A stretch of 64,000 bases of DNA from Pleodorina starrii (taxonomy: Eukaryota > Chlorophyta > Chlorophyceae > Chlamydomonadales > Volvocaceae): positions 645,001 to 709,000 of the forward strand of contig BRXU01000028.1 in assembly GCA_030267565.1 (NCBI GenBank), in the 5' to 3' direction. Position 1 is the first letter of the stretch, and every line of letters starts with the position of its first letter. Both the position numbers and the translations under genes were made by a program. The notes under the pieces were generated by a model. The model searched no databases and had not been told where the DNA came from. It was given only the letters and a program-made list of their open reading frames with translations. Below are positions 11,503 to 24,000 of the stretch, in pieces.

Positions 11503-14500
11503 ATGTCACTTGACTTCTTAGTATGGTTATTCGCGTTCTTGTTACAAGCGGCTATGCTAGGGCGGACCATGTATGCGGTAAGACCGGCCACGCAAAGAGC
11601 TTGAGCAGCAATTGCCGTGCTTCCTGTATGTTTACAGCAGATTCCTAGCAATGCTGCTTAGGCTCACCTGGAAAGACCGTGCACAACGCCGTGGGCTTGA
11701 CGGTGGTGATCGCGCTCGCAACCTGTGCAGCTCATATCGCTATCGGATTTGGAGAACGACTTTATCAACCCCTATGACCTTACTCTTCGTCTGAACCGGT
11801 TTGTGGTAGGTGTTGCGTACCGATTGTCGCGTCCTCGCAGTCGGGCCTGCTGAAAGGGTACATCACGAAGTCGTCCTGCAACCCCTCTTGCCTCGATGGA
11901 TCTGTTCCTTAAAGCAAAACCCGTGTGTCCTTGCATGCGTCGCGCCATAGGCAGTCTCCTCAAAGATTTGCCCCCCTCAGCCCCCTTCAGCTCGGCCCCT
12001 TAGGCATGGTGGTGTCTCTTGTGCTTCGGCCCCTCTCCCCTCCCGATCGTGCTCCTCGTTAAATCACGATGGTGTCACCTCGTTGGCCCGTCCCCTTGAC
12101 TACGCACTTGCTTACCATCTGCGGGCTCCGGCCTATCCGTGGATAGCCCCCCTCCCTCTCCGCCTCCCCCCCCGCCTTACGCACACACGCACGACGCTCC
12201 GGCCACGCTGTTCTCTTTGGCGATGTCCGCGACTACAGCTTCTCACGGCCGTGACGAATCCGTAACCCCCTGCACCGCCTCAATCCTGGGCACAGGCGCT
12301 CGAATACGTGGGCCAGGCGCTCCTGACCGCCGCGCTCCTGTTCACGGGGAAATGGGTGACTGGGTTGCTGCAACTGGCAATGCTTGGCTTCCTGCTGCAC
12401 AATTGGTCCACTCGGCGGCACGTGGTGGACGCCACGGACGTGTTCCGGCAGCTGCCGGTGCAGAAGAAGGTGAGTCCTGCATGGCTGCATGGAGGCTTCA
12501 AGGGTGGGTTTTCCAAGCGGTGGGTTTTCCAACCGGTGGAGCGCGGTGCAGCTTGGGAGTGTGATGCAGTGGAGTGCATCATGGACAGCGAGGTTGGAGT
12601 GATGCAGGGGACGGGGGACAGCGGGCGCGACGGCCAATGCAGCAGCATTTGCGTGTGCGCGTGCAGACCTTGGGGCTTTACAAGTTTGGTTTCGGGGCCC
12701 ATAGACTGCCGCGGTGGGTGGTGCGTAGCAAGCGCCGGCGCGGGGGGCAGTGGGATTGCCTTGCGGCCGACAGGCCGGCCGGACGGCTGCGGCAGGGATG
12801 AGGGGGTGAAGGGGTTGTAAACGAGTCTAGTGGCATGGCAAGGGGCGTCATGCGGCCCGAGCCAGGTACGCCCGCTGGTCGAAGTACGTGGTTGCATCGT
12901 GAACGCCCGCGTCCAGAAGGGTCGACGCAGCAGCCGCCAACCCTATTGGCGGCGGCCAGCGGACCGCAGTGCGGCGGGATGCTGGTGGCCCGCCGGGCCC
13001 GCGGGAGTAGGCGAAGCGGGACGACTGGTTGGGACGGTTGGGTGGACGGAGTAGCGCAGCGCGTCAGCGCTGCACCCAGGCTAGAATCCGGGTGGATACC
13101 GCCATCAGCCCATGGCCCGGACATACCCGAAGAGACTCACCGGGCCGGCCGTGTGGCTGTGTGGCGTGCCCTTCGGGGTCCAGCCGCCGCACGCGCCCCG
13201 CCCTTGCTCCTCGGGCCCCGAGCCCCGCCCCCGCCCCTGGTCCTGGTCCTGCGGCGCGTGTTCCCGGAGTCAATGCCCGCATCCATCGTGCTCCGGTGGA
13301 CTGCCCTCACGCGTCCGCTGCACCCTACGCCTCCCACCCGCCCGCCCCTCTTCGCGTCCCTTGTGATTGCGCCGCAACGCACTCTTGTGGTCGCCGCACA
13401 CAGACACACACACGCCCCTCCCCCTTTCGTGGCCCGTGCACCGCAGCGCCGGCTGATCATGTTCGGCAGCTTCCTGTTTTATTTCGTCATCATCACGTAT
13501 CGGTGGGTTCCCGGCACAGGACTGCGGTATCGTCTCGATTGCTCCCCGGCACAGGGCGCAATGGGGCCAGCTGGGGGCGGGCGCGCCAGGCAGGGGTTTT
13601 GGGCTGACGGTTGGAGTCAGCAGGGCTAGCATTGATAATAACGAACCACAAAGGATAGCCCAATGTTGATGAGTCATGACGCGCCAGAGGCTACGAGAGG
13701 CCTCGGCTCAAGCCCGTCGGAGCGATCGAGCGCGCGGGGGCCTTCACCGACAAGTTGCCGGCGGGGAGCGACCCGCGGGTCTACTTTGGACCACAACATC
13801 GTCTCGCGATGATGAAAGTGGGCGCCCAACGGCGCGAGGACTCAGGTCTTTGTTGACGCGCGCTGCCCCACGTCACCGCACTCCCACCGATCCGCCCTCC
13901 CACGCCCGCATCGCGTCCCCACACGTCCTCATCCGTCGCGCATCTGCGGCATGGGGCACCCCCACCCCCAGGCTGATCGAGTCGGTCATCCACGGGTTGC
14001 TGACGGACGAGGGGCGAGCTACCGCCAAGGTAGGTGGGACGGGCGATGCGGGGCTGGGCTGGGGCCCTCACGACGGCCTGCTGGCGGCAGGGCGGACCTG
14101 ACCGGGCTGGGGGTTTGGCCTGGGATGTGTTTGGAGGCCTGGCGGGATCGGGGCCCGCGTCGTGCGATGAGAGAGCCTGGTTGGGTCACGTGGTGCAGAC
14201 TGGGTATGAGAGACTGGGAGGGAGGGAGGGAGGGAGGGCAGGCCGCGGCGCTCCTCCTGTGTCGGTGTGGGGCTGGGGCTGCACCGGGGGGTGGGTGGGT
14301 GGGTGGGGCTGCACCGTTGGGCGCATTTTGAGATCCAGCCTACCGCACTTACCGCTGCGCCCATCTGTATAACCGGCATGCACGCGTAGAGTGCCTTGCC
14401 TTGGACAGTTTTCCATGTTTGACCATGGCACATGCCCGCAGCCGGCGCGCCGGGTCCGTAAGCGCCGCAGCCCCGCGGCCTCCTTCCGTCTGCACTGACC

Positions 14501-14632
14501 CGTACATCCGCTCTCCGCTGCCCCGGCCCCCTTTCGCCCCCGGCTCCGGGCGCTCTCGTTGCCGCCCCGGCCTGCCCTTTGGCGATCTAGAGGCTATTCC
14601 ACGAAGCGGCATCTACTTTGCACGGATACTGA
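11503..14632 (+). CDS. Cornichon family cargo receptor
   Basis: Six exons: 11503-11577, 11731-11805, 12296-12469, 13447-13502, 13972-14029, 14591-14632; 480 nt, 159 residues, all GT-AG. Cornichon proteins are ER membrane cargo receptors that pass selected membrane proteins to COPII vesicles. Exon 1 encodes the first membrane segment (MSLDFLVWLFAFLLQAAM). Exon 2 carries the family-typical SDLENDFINPYDL. Exon 3 encodes the central hydrophobic segments and then HVVDATDVFRQLPVQKK. Exon 4 encodes the last membrane segment (RRLIMFGSFLFYF). Exons 5 and 6 add a short helical tail (LIESVIHGLLTDEG; FHEAASTLHGY). Length (about 140-160 residues) and segment order match the family. The last exon is only 42 nt. 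The gene symbol is left blank because paralogue identity cannot be told from sequence alone. Confidence 0.9.
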
Positions 14633-16241
14633 GGGTGCCGCGCTGGGTATGAGAGCGCCTCGCCCCTGGGTAAAACGCCTGGAGTGGAGGGGCCCCTGAG
14701 TGCTGAGAGCTGAGAGAGTTTCCCCGCACGCACGGACTTGATGGCGCGGCGGCGGCACGCGCCTGTGGGTGCATCCAGGCCCGCGCGCGGGCCAATCGAG
14801 GGCCGGGGCCCGACCCGCAGCCACTCCGGTGCGCCGCACGGTGGATTGCAGCGGAAAGGGCCGCCTTGAGAGCTGTAGCCGGCTGCGATCGGCTCGGGTG
14901 GAGGGGGGTGCAGGACCGTGTGAAGGGATGGAGTGGAGAAAGGGGAGCCGCCGATACGAGGCCGCCGGTAACTGCGGCGAAGCGCAAGTTGTCGTGGTGC
15001 AAGTTGTTGCGGGGCCCGTGTCTGGAGGGGTGCTTAGTGCGCAACCACAGAGAGGGAACGGACAACGGAGGCGACATTGGCTTTGAGGCGGGCGGGACGT
15101 CTGGAGAGAGGGAGGTCCCGGGTCCGGATATGTGGGGTGCACCACGGCGGAGCATCGTTGAAGGAGGGGGGTTGCTGTGGGGTTGCGACAGGGCGGCAGC
15201 GGTGCACAATTTTTCGTGGCGTTGGTTGGCGCCTTCTGGGGGCCCCGGCTGAAGCTTGGGATGGTGGGGATTGCGCTGTTGGTGTCCGTTGGTGACCGAT
15301 GTCCGCACGGAGCCTGGCCGGCGCGTTAAAGCGTGGACGGCGCAGCCGGCGCCGGGCTGGCCTGGGCAACCACAGGTTTCAGTCATTCGTTGGAGCTCGG
15401 GAGGGCGGACCGTCCGGTGCTGGTCGCTGGTTTTGGCAGCGTTAAGGTGGCGCGCAACGCGCTGCAGCGGGTCCAGGTGTGTGTGTGTGTGGAGGGTCCA
15501 AACTGCCGTGTACACACACACACGGGCGGAGCTGTTGACGACTGAGCGCATGTTGCGGCAGCATGTGGGTGGGCGGGTGCGAGAGTCCGATGGGAAGCCA
15601 CAACCATGGAGAGAAGCAAAAGTGAAACGTGTATCCCGCAGATTCGGGGGTAGAGACTATAGAGAGTGCTGACACACGGTGTGGACATCCCACGTTCCCA
15701 CCCCACGCCAGCCAGCCAGCTAGGTATGTAGGTAGGTGGGTAGAAAATCTGTGGAAAGGCGTGTGGGCGCCCGGTGGATGGTCCTACGTTCCCACCTCAT
15801 GCCTATCATCGACCGACCACCCGCCAGCTCGACAGTGGCCTTCAGCCCCTAGCGCTACGGATCTCAAGTCGTGTCGGGTGGCGTGCAGACCCAAAGGAAG
15901 CCTACCGTACCACCGCAGCCTTCCAGTGGCGGCGCCCTAAGATGGCTGGAAAACAGGAAAAGCTACACAGACCCTACGCGCGTGTGGAGAGAGAAGAGAT
16001 CTGACCCATGGGTCAGGTTGGGTCACTGCTCTCCAACTTGCTACCCTCTCTCTGCTTACCTCAAAACGCGCGCCGCTGGGCTCGCTCGTTCGGCCTCAGT
16101 TGCAGACCGCCACCAACGTGAACTTCCAACCACGCAAACGACCTCCTACGGTATAGCGGCGCAGAAGTCGTTCGTTATGGTGCGTCACGGCCGGCAGCAT
16201 GAGGCATATCCGTACAATCCGGCGTTCCGGCCGCCTCGATA
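14633..16241. other. Intergenic region, no supported exon
   Basis: This follows the cornichon stop and precedes the next + strand gene. It holds a GT run facing an AC run (15476-15525) that could fold back. Several open frames exist on both strands but none shows splice-bounded, conserved or compositionally convincing coding sequence. Confidence 0.4.
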
Positions 16242-19200
16242 ATGACAACCAGGTCAGTCACACTTGCCGGCATATCGGTACTTCCGGCAAAAGTCCTCCA
16301 CACCACTGGAGTAAACCAGCGCAACGCCGAGAAGATGACCGCTTCCGCCCTCACGCCGGCGGCGCGCGCGCAGTGCTGCTGTGCCTCCACTCGGCGCGGC
16401 AGCGCCAGCGGCGCTTCCTCCGCCTTCCTCCTGCGCAGCAGCAGCAGCGGCCCCACCGCAGCCGTGGCAGCGGCGGCGGCGGCGCGTTCCTCGCGCCGCA
16501 GCAGCGGTGGCGGCGTCAGCCTTGCCCCGTCGCGCGCTCCTTCGTCGTCGTCGCCGGCGCAGCCAGGCGCGGGGCCGCGCGGGGCGCGGCTGCGCTTGGC
16601 CCTGGTCGCGGCAGTATCGGGGGACGACTGGCTCCGGGCTGCTGACTCATTTTCGCCGTCATCTCCCTTCCGGAACGAGCGAGTCATCCGGGTACGCATG
16701 ATGCCCGTCGGGCGCTGACCGGGCCAGCTTGTCGAGGGATGAAAAGCCGGAGCCCGGAAGCCGGAACGCGCGCCGCGCGCGGCGCGCGCGGCTCGGAAGG
16801 GAAACGACGACGATACAAACGACGGGACCATCCACACACGTTTCTCTGCTGGTGGTGGTTTCTTACAAAAGGGCTTTGTTTCCTCGGGCGAAGGCGAAGG
16901 ACCTGGCAGTCGGGCGGAGCACTGCAAGGCGGCGCGGTGGCGCTCCGTCGTCTCGCCGCCTGATTCGTCACTGCGTGTCATGACCTCGGCCCAGCCCAGC
17001 CCAGCCCAGCTCCGTCCCTCTGCCCTAGTAGCTTTCGTAGACGCCGCATGGCGTTGTGTCTGTATGCCGCCGCCAAATCGCAACATCGAATCGACCTGTG
17101 CGGTTTTAATCCTCCTGCGCGGTTTTGACCCCTCTCTGCGAGTGTGTGTGGTGCTTCGTTTGTATCCCCCAGGAAAAGCAAGAGCCGCTGCCTGTATTTC
17201 ATTCCCACCGACGACTCCGCCCACAGCCATCAACACTGCGGGCCCGCTCCCTCATCCCTCGCCGCTCCCTCGCCACTCCCTCATCCCTCGTCCCTCGTTC
17301 ACCCCCTCTTCTCCCCCACGCCCCCAGGCCCAGGCCGACACCATTTCGTCGCAGCAGTCCCAGATTGCCGACCTCAACCAAAAGCTACAGGAGAAGGAAC
17401 AGCAGCTGCTGCAGCTGCAGAGCCAGCAGCAGCAACAACAACAGCAACAGCAACAGCAGCAGCAGCAGCAGCCCGAAGGCTCCTCGCCGCGGCCCTGGGC
17501 CTGGCTGTTGGCGGCCGGCGGGGCGTCCGCGGTGGGAGCCCTGGGAGCCACCGCGGTGAGGCCCCTCCCTCGACTACCCCACCCTACCCTACCTCACCCT
17601 ACCCTACCCCCACCCTACCCTACCCTACCCTACCCTACCCCATCGTACGCTACCCTATCGTACGCTATCCTAGTTGAGCTGAGCTGAGCTTGCTCCGCTG
17701 TAAATCGGTTCATTCATTCATTCATTGCTTCTTCGGGGAGCGTGCTTGCGTTGTGTGCCTTGCCGTGCTGTGAGCTGTGTCGTGTTGTGTTGGTTGACAC
17801 AATGGGCTGAGAGACCGAAGTGATGCCAGAGTGGCGCCGCGCCGTCGTTTCTCACATCCCTGGCGCACTCCGTCGTGCTCTGCCCGGACGCTGCCCGCCC
17901 GCTCGCCCGCCCGCCGTCCCGGCCCGCAGGCGCTCCTCCTCGTTCTGAGGCGGCGGGGCGCGTTCGGTGCCTGCGGGCCTCGGCGCACCCGGACGTCCAC
18001 GTCTACGTCTACGTCGCATCGCGTCATCCTCGCCGCTAGCAGCGTGAGTACGGCACACAGCGAGGATGAGGGGCTGGATGGATGGATGGACGAACATATG
18101 ACCTAAAAATGGATGTACCGATTTGCAGTGTGTGTGTATGGGGGGCCCAAAGCACCGCCGGTATATGCGCGATAGGAGCACGCGCGTGTGTGCGTGTGTG
18201 TGTGTGCGTGTGTGTGTGTGTGTGTGTGCGCTCCTCCCCTCGTACAGCCGCAGAGCAAGACTCACCTTACACCCAACATCCCACACCCAACACCTTGCAC
18301 CCTACACGGGGTTAGTGGGCACCCTAGGTTTGCGTATACCGTATGCCTTAACAGCGCTCACATGCCACCGCACCGCACCGGCACACACATACACAGCTTT
18401 ACACACACTGACACACACACACACACGGCCGCGTGCAGGCCCCTGTCGTCCTCAAGGAGGCGGAGGAGAGGCGCGAGCTGCCGGAGGGAGGGACCACCGC
18501 CGCCGCCGCCGCAGCGGCGGCGGCGCCGCTCGACGCCGCCGCCGCCACCACCCCCACGTCCACGTCCACCCCCACCCCCATCGCCACCACCACCACAACG
18601 GTGGTTAGCCGGAGTGTTGTTACCCCTGTGGTGGAAGGCGCAGTCATCCACGATACCGACATGCCGGAGGCCATGCAGGCGAGTGGCCCCCTGGCTGGCT
18701 GGCTGGCTGGTGACGGTCCGATTCGATGAGCAGCTGCGACCCTGGAGGGGGACCCCGAAACCTTAAGTGCCTCCTGGCTGGCTGGGGACGGCCCCCATCC
18801 CCGTTTTCTATTACCCCCCAGGAAACGGGTTTTTTTGTTATATAGCGTTACAGCCCCCCCCCCGAAAGGCCATGACCCGCGGGGGGGGGGGGGGGGAAGA
18901 GGTGAAACAAGAGTAAACACACTCAATACTTTTAAAAATATCCTTCTCACCCTTCGAAAGGCATTACGGTATTGGCACTTCCATCCGGGATTTGGTGTGT
19001 GTCATGGTCGTGGTCATGCCCGACGCCACCGACCGTGCCTGCCATGCCCTGTGCCATTTGCGCCGCCCCGGCTCCCTCTCCCCCTCCCTACCCCGCCCTC
19101 GTTCTTGCACTACACTCTTCCAACCCCCCCCCCCCGCCCCCGCCCTGCCCTGCCCCGCCCCGCCCCCGTTGTCGCCTCGCACTCAGGCCCTGACACTCAT

Positions 19201-19468
19201 CTTTGCGCAGCAGCTGCTCACCACGGAGCCGCCGCCCGCCGCCCGCATCGCGCCCACCGCCACCAATCGGCTGCTGGCCGCCGCGCTGTCGAAGAAGTTC
19301 GAGCTGCTGTACGACCTCAGCGTGTGGGGGGCCATGTGTGCCCCGGCCGACTCGGGTTTCCGGCTGACGCGCCGTAGCCTGGATGTGTACCGCAAGGGCA
19401 CCTTCATCGCCTTCAGTCTGCGGGGCCGCACGTTCGTGCTGTACAGGATAGACCTAACTGGCAAGTAA
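16242..19468 (+). CDS. Unrecognised coiled-coil membrane protein, possibly organelle-targeted
   Basis: Model: 16242-16691, 17328-17555, 17930-18043, 18439-18678, 19187-19468; 1314 nt, 437 residues, every intron in phase 0. I do not recognise the family. Residues 1-150 are rich in Ala, Ser and Arg and could be a transit peptide (an internal Met at 32 is an alternative start). Residues 151-190 form a coiled coil (QIADLNQKLQEKEQQLLQLQ) running into a poly-Gln tract. Residues 205-232 are a hydrophobic, probably membrane-spanning segment (WLLAAGGASAVGALGATA). Exon 4 is an Ala/Thr linker. Exon 5 (345-437) is the best-ordered part, with KFELLYDLSVWGAM and FIAFSLRGRTFVLYRIDL, then stop. The intron after 18678 appears to use a GC donor (CAG|GCGAGT). 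Exon 1 is the least certain. Confidence 0.5.
17428..17472 (+). repeat. CAG/CAA trinucleotide repeat (poly-Gln)
   Basis: A run of CAG and CAA codons lies inside the coiled-coil exon of the unrecognised protein and encodes about 15 consecutive Gln. Mixed CAA/CAG use suggests it is maintained at protein level rather than a fresh expansion. Confidence 0.8.
18181..18231 (+). repeat. TG dinucleotide microsatellite
   Basis: Imperfect (TG)n run in the third intron of the unrecognised membrane-protein gene. Confidence 0.85.
18854..18896. repeat. Facing C10 and G16 homopolymers
   Basis: Ten C residues (18854-18863) and sixteen G residues (18881-18896) are separated by 17 nt in the last intron of the + strand gene. 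They can pair into a hairpin in the transcript. Homopolymer length is prone to sequencing error. Confidence 0.75.
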
Positions 19469-21039
19469 TCGGACCGAATGGGTGATGCATGTAGCGGGTG
19501 AAGGGTGATGCATGCTAGCTAGCTAGCTAACTGCCGCCAGCAAGGTAGCAGGGCCTGTCAAGAGTACGGAAATGCGCGCGGCCGCCGTCCCTCTCTCCCG
19601 CCCTCCCTCGCATGCATCCTATCAGCCACTCGCAAGCCAACGATGGCACAGCGGGGCGCAGGAATGCACGCGGAGTGAGGGGGGGGGGTCCTCCAGTGCT
19701 GGTGTTGGGGCCGAGGAGCGGTCCGGCGCTGGGACGGGGTGGCTGGACTAGCAAGATCGAGCCATAAACATAATAAAACCCAATAAGACCCATGCCGGTG
19801 GTAAAACCGCCGGCCCAGATAGTTGCTACCACATTTGCTGTTTGTTATCACCTCGATACCGTCATTTTACACCAAGAATTGCATGCAGCGCACGCGCCGT
19901 CGGGTAATAAATTTAGCCCGGGCCGGGATGGCGACGGTGCTCTTTTGACATTTCTGGTCAAGTACGGCACTGGCATCATGCCGTACCTGCATGCCTGGCG
20001 GGCGACGTGCCGAACCCAGTTGATGTTTGTGTTTGCTGAAGCAGCAGCAGTGTCGCAGCGTTGAGTTTTGACATGGTGATGTTGATGTGGTGTTGATGGG
20101 ATCCACGCACGTGTCAACCCGGGGGGGGGGCGCGCCTGGGGCCACCGGGGTCCTTGCGTCTCCAGTCCCCTAAAGACCAATTGGTGGCTTGGTGCCCTTG
20201 GATACGGCAATACGGGTTTTGTTGCTGATACCGGTAGGTACGGTAATAATAATAAAGTTTTGCTCCTTTTAGATATAGATAGATAGGTATATAGATAGAT
20301 AAGAGATGAAAATAAGGTCAGCGACGCGCCTGCCCTTGTACTCGCTGCGCTCACCCAAGGACGAATGGGCCACCTCTGCCCCCTGCCCCGAAAACGAAAC
20401 TGCGAGCGGCAGCAGCTCGCCGTCTTTTGTTTTCTTTTATGAGGCGCATAGCGCTCTCCCTTGGATTTTTTTAAAAAAACTGCAACAACGCCAACGCTCC
20501 GTGCGGCTCTCTGGAGGAGCGCGTCCCAACAGCATTCCGGGGGTGGCGGTTGTCGCGGTGGGAGCGAGGGGGCGGGCGGGGCGGGGGGTCTTTTCGGTAA
20601 GTATATATTCGCCACGTATCGGTACATGACGTAGTTCCATCTCGCTCTCACCGCCTCGTCGCCAGCGCGTTGCAACGCCAATCGGCGTGGTCCGTTCGGT
20701 CTCTCAATACCTACTTTTCAGTCGTCTGGAGAACTGTCTGGAACTGTCTGGAAAAACTGTCTGGAGCGCACTACCCTACTAGAACAATCACAACAACGAC
20801 AGAAACCAAAAGCGACAAAACCAACAACAGAAACAAGAACAGTCAGCAGCTCCTTCAAGACACCGGCTCCGGCGCCGCCGCGCCGGCAGGCCGCGGGGAC
20901 TGATGATTGCTGGCGGGATGGTGGGGGCATGCCTGCCTCCTACCGGTTCGTTCGACTGTTTCCACAGCCCGCCTGACCTCCTCTCTCCTCCCCTGGCCGC
21001 TGCCCTCCCCTGGCCGCGGCCGCAGCCGCGTCCTGCGGC
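19469..21039. other. Convergent intergenic region
   Basis: This lies between the stop of the + strand unrecognised gene and the stop of the - strand RNA exonuclease gene. It contains a TAGC run (19512-19530) and a GATA-type microsatellite (20271-20302). Open frames on the - strand at 19850-20680 run through low-complexity DNA and look like chance. No supported gene. Confidence 0.45.
20271..20302. repeat. GATA-type microsatellite
   Basis: Imperfect (GATA)n/(TAGA)n run in the convergent intergenic region. Confidence 0.8.
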
Positions 21040-24000
21040 TCAATCAGAGCTGCTGGCCTTGCGCGCCTTCTTGCCCTTCTTCCTCACCGCCCCCTCCTCG
21101 CCCTCACCCCCGCCCTCGCCGCCCTCCTCCGCCGCCTCCGTTTCCCCCCGCTTCCGTTTCCGCTCCTTGCCCTTCTTGCTGCGCTTGGCCCCGTCTGCCT
21201 CCTCCGCCGCCGCCGCTGCCGTTCCCGGCGGCGCCGTCACGGGCGCCGTCACCGTTGCCGCCGCCGGCGCCGCCGCCGTTGCCGCCGCCGGCGCCGCCGC
21301 CTGCCCGTTCTGCCCGCTCTTCCTCCGCCTCTTCCGCTTTGCCTGCGAGGGAGGCTGCGAATCCGTCTCCACCGCCGCCGCCGCCGCCGCCGGCTCCGGA
21401 ACCGGCTTCGGCGCTGCAGCTTGAGCATCCGCCCCGGCGCCGTCTGCCACTCGCGGCCGCTTCCCCGCCTCCTTCACGGGGTCTCCACCACCACCACCAC
21501 CACCGCCGCCGTGCTCCTCACGCTTCTGCTTCTTCGCCTTCCGCTCCGAGCCGTTTGCCGCTGCTGCACCCGCCCCCGCCTCAGCCGGCTTCGCCGCCGC
21601 CGCCGCCGCCGCACCAGTAGGCCCCGGGGAGGGCCCTCCTCCTCCGCCTCCTCCGCCTCCTCCCGGGCTGCGTGGCCGCTTCTTCCCCGCCGTCTGTTTC
21701 TTGGCCCCTGCCGTCTGCTTCTTGGCCCCTCCTCCTGCCGGGCTCTTGTTCTCCTCCTTAAGCAGTCTGGTGAAGGGGGTGTAGAGCATCCCGTTGTGTC
21801 CCGCCATCTTACGGACCTTGCAGTTGTTGCCAGTCCCGGGGCCCAGGTTCAGCTGCAGGGTAAGGGGGAAGGGGAATTTGAAGAGTGAATTTTCAGGAAA
21901 GAAACAAAAAGCCCTGCGGACGTTGTAGTCTGAAGGTCGACTGGATCCCTGTCAAGCTTCCCGAAAACGTACTGCTTACGGACTCCGATAGTTACCAAGG
22001 GGAAGGGGGAGAGCGAGGGGTACGAAAAACGATACCGCAGCGGAGGGACGTGGGCGACCAAAGAGGGGAAAGGGGGAGGCGACAGGGGGACTGGAGAGGG
22101 CCACAGCCTCGCGGGTTCACAAAGGAAGCGGGGAGGGGGGATGGGGGGCCGGGAAAGCAGTTGGGGGAAAACACAGTCGCGCGACGCGCGACATCGACAA
22201 ACTACTACAACCTAATTTGGTCGAGCCGCGCCGCGGCGCGTTTTGACTTGAAGAAACTTCGCAACACGCCAGGGAGAAAAGGGTCAGGCCGTCCAGGGGG
22301 GGGGGGATCCGGTGTTCCGGTCGTCTATGGGGCACCCAGGGGGCCGTAACGCTCAGCCCCGCCCAGCCCAGCCCCCACCCGCCCCCACCTTGCCCCGCCC
22401 CGCCCCGCCCCGCAACCCGGTACAGGGTACACTGTTGTAGCGTGATGGCTACACAGGACTTATGCGAATTATTGAATATGATTATGATTATCGAATTACC
22501 GATAACAGAACCTTCCGAATAGTATAGAATATCTCTTGATCGAGTATTCTAGAATCTGTACGACAATCACGAATCTCGAAGCCGTCTTTGCTCACAGAAA
22601 GAACGATGACTGGACGTTAAGTTCTGATTCGATTCTGAGCACGGGAGTAAATACCGTGGCCGGGGCAGTGCCGGCCTGAGACAAAGGTATTTACCTACGT
22701 ATCTCACTACAACATCTTTGGTGTCTCAGCAACACTGACTCGCTTCGACTTTACACCAGACGAACGAGCCGCACGACTTGCTAGTCTCAAGTCGTCGGCG
22801 GTGCTTCACGCGTTAGGTCGCTACGGCTTCGGTTCAGAGTGGTTCATGCTGAGTGACTTGCCAGCAAGCCGTCTGACTGACGCAGTGTTCATTCGCGAGC
22901 TACTCGCGCGACTCTGCATCTCAGGTTTGCAATACGCTAACGTTCAGCTATGACCGACCCGACAGAGACGAACACTTTGCCGAACGATCCTATGCCCGTA
23001 GATGGCAACACGAACAACGTGAACCCTGCGAACCCTACGAACCTTCCGAACCCTGCGAACACGACCCAGCAGCAACAGCGGCAACAGCAGCAACGGCAGC
23101 AGCCGCCGCCTGCTCGGACCGCGCCGACTCCGACTCCGACCGGCGCCGAGGCGGCGACTGGACCTTCGAGCCCCGATATTGCTGCTCAGATTCAGCTCGC
23201 TGAAACGCAGTTGAAGCTGAAGCAGGCCGAACTCGAACTGGTTCGCGCGCAGGCCGATTTGGCCAACGCGAGCGCATCAGGATCGCGACCCCCAGTGCCA
23301 TCGCCATCGAAGGACGGATCCCTGGACAACTTTGTGAACGACTTCCAGGAGTGGGCTGTGCGATTCATCCCGAACCAGCTCGAAGATTCCGTTTGGCAGT
23401 TCCGAACGGCGGTGAAGGAGTACCCGCCCGGTGCTCAGGACTGGCTGGCTGACTGGCGAAGGGAGCAGAAGCAGTCCAGCAAGCCGTTCGATCTGACCGA
23501 ACTCCTCCGCGATTTTCTGAACCGCTTCGACCCCAAGGACGCCAACGACAACGGCAAACGACCATCGACCTCGTCGTGGGTTGAAGCTGTCAACAAGCGA
23601 TCTCGACAGGACCGTCAGGGCCACAACCGCGACTCGACCGCTGCGAACCAGGCGCGCACTGACGAGGCGACTCCGGCGCGGCCTGGGCGTGTCATGTCGA
23701 AAGCGATGCAGTGGGCCTTTCGGATGGCGGAAGAGAAGCCCAACGAACCGTCGAACGTCCCGAACCCCCTAGTTCCCGGAACGTTTTTGACGAACAAGGC
23801 GAAGTTCGAATGGATGGACCAGGGACGATGCTTTAAGTGCGGGCAGCAGGCTAAGCACATTAAGGCCGCGTGCCCGGGAATCCCGCACCCGAAGTAGGGA
23901 GTTGCCCAGTCGTTTTTGTGTGGCGGACGTACTGGGTCGAACGTTTCGAAACTAGCTCCCGATTACGACTCGCGCATGATTGACCTTGACCTTATTGCGA

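Noticed and set aside
12667..12713. Possible extra cornichon exon encoding TLGLYKFGF
   Set aside because: It tempted by resemblance to animal cornichons, but its donors do not keep frame with exon 13447-13502, while joining 12469 directly to 13447 gives the expected KKRRLIMF sequence.
19848..20681. 277-codon frame on the - strand in the convergent region
   Set aside because: Low-complexity and repeat-derived translation without splice-bounded or family-like segments.
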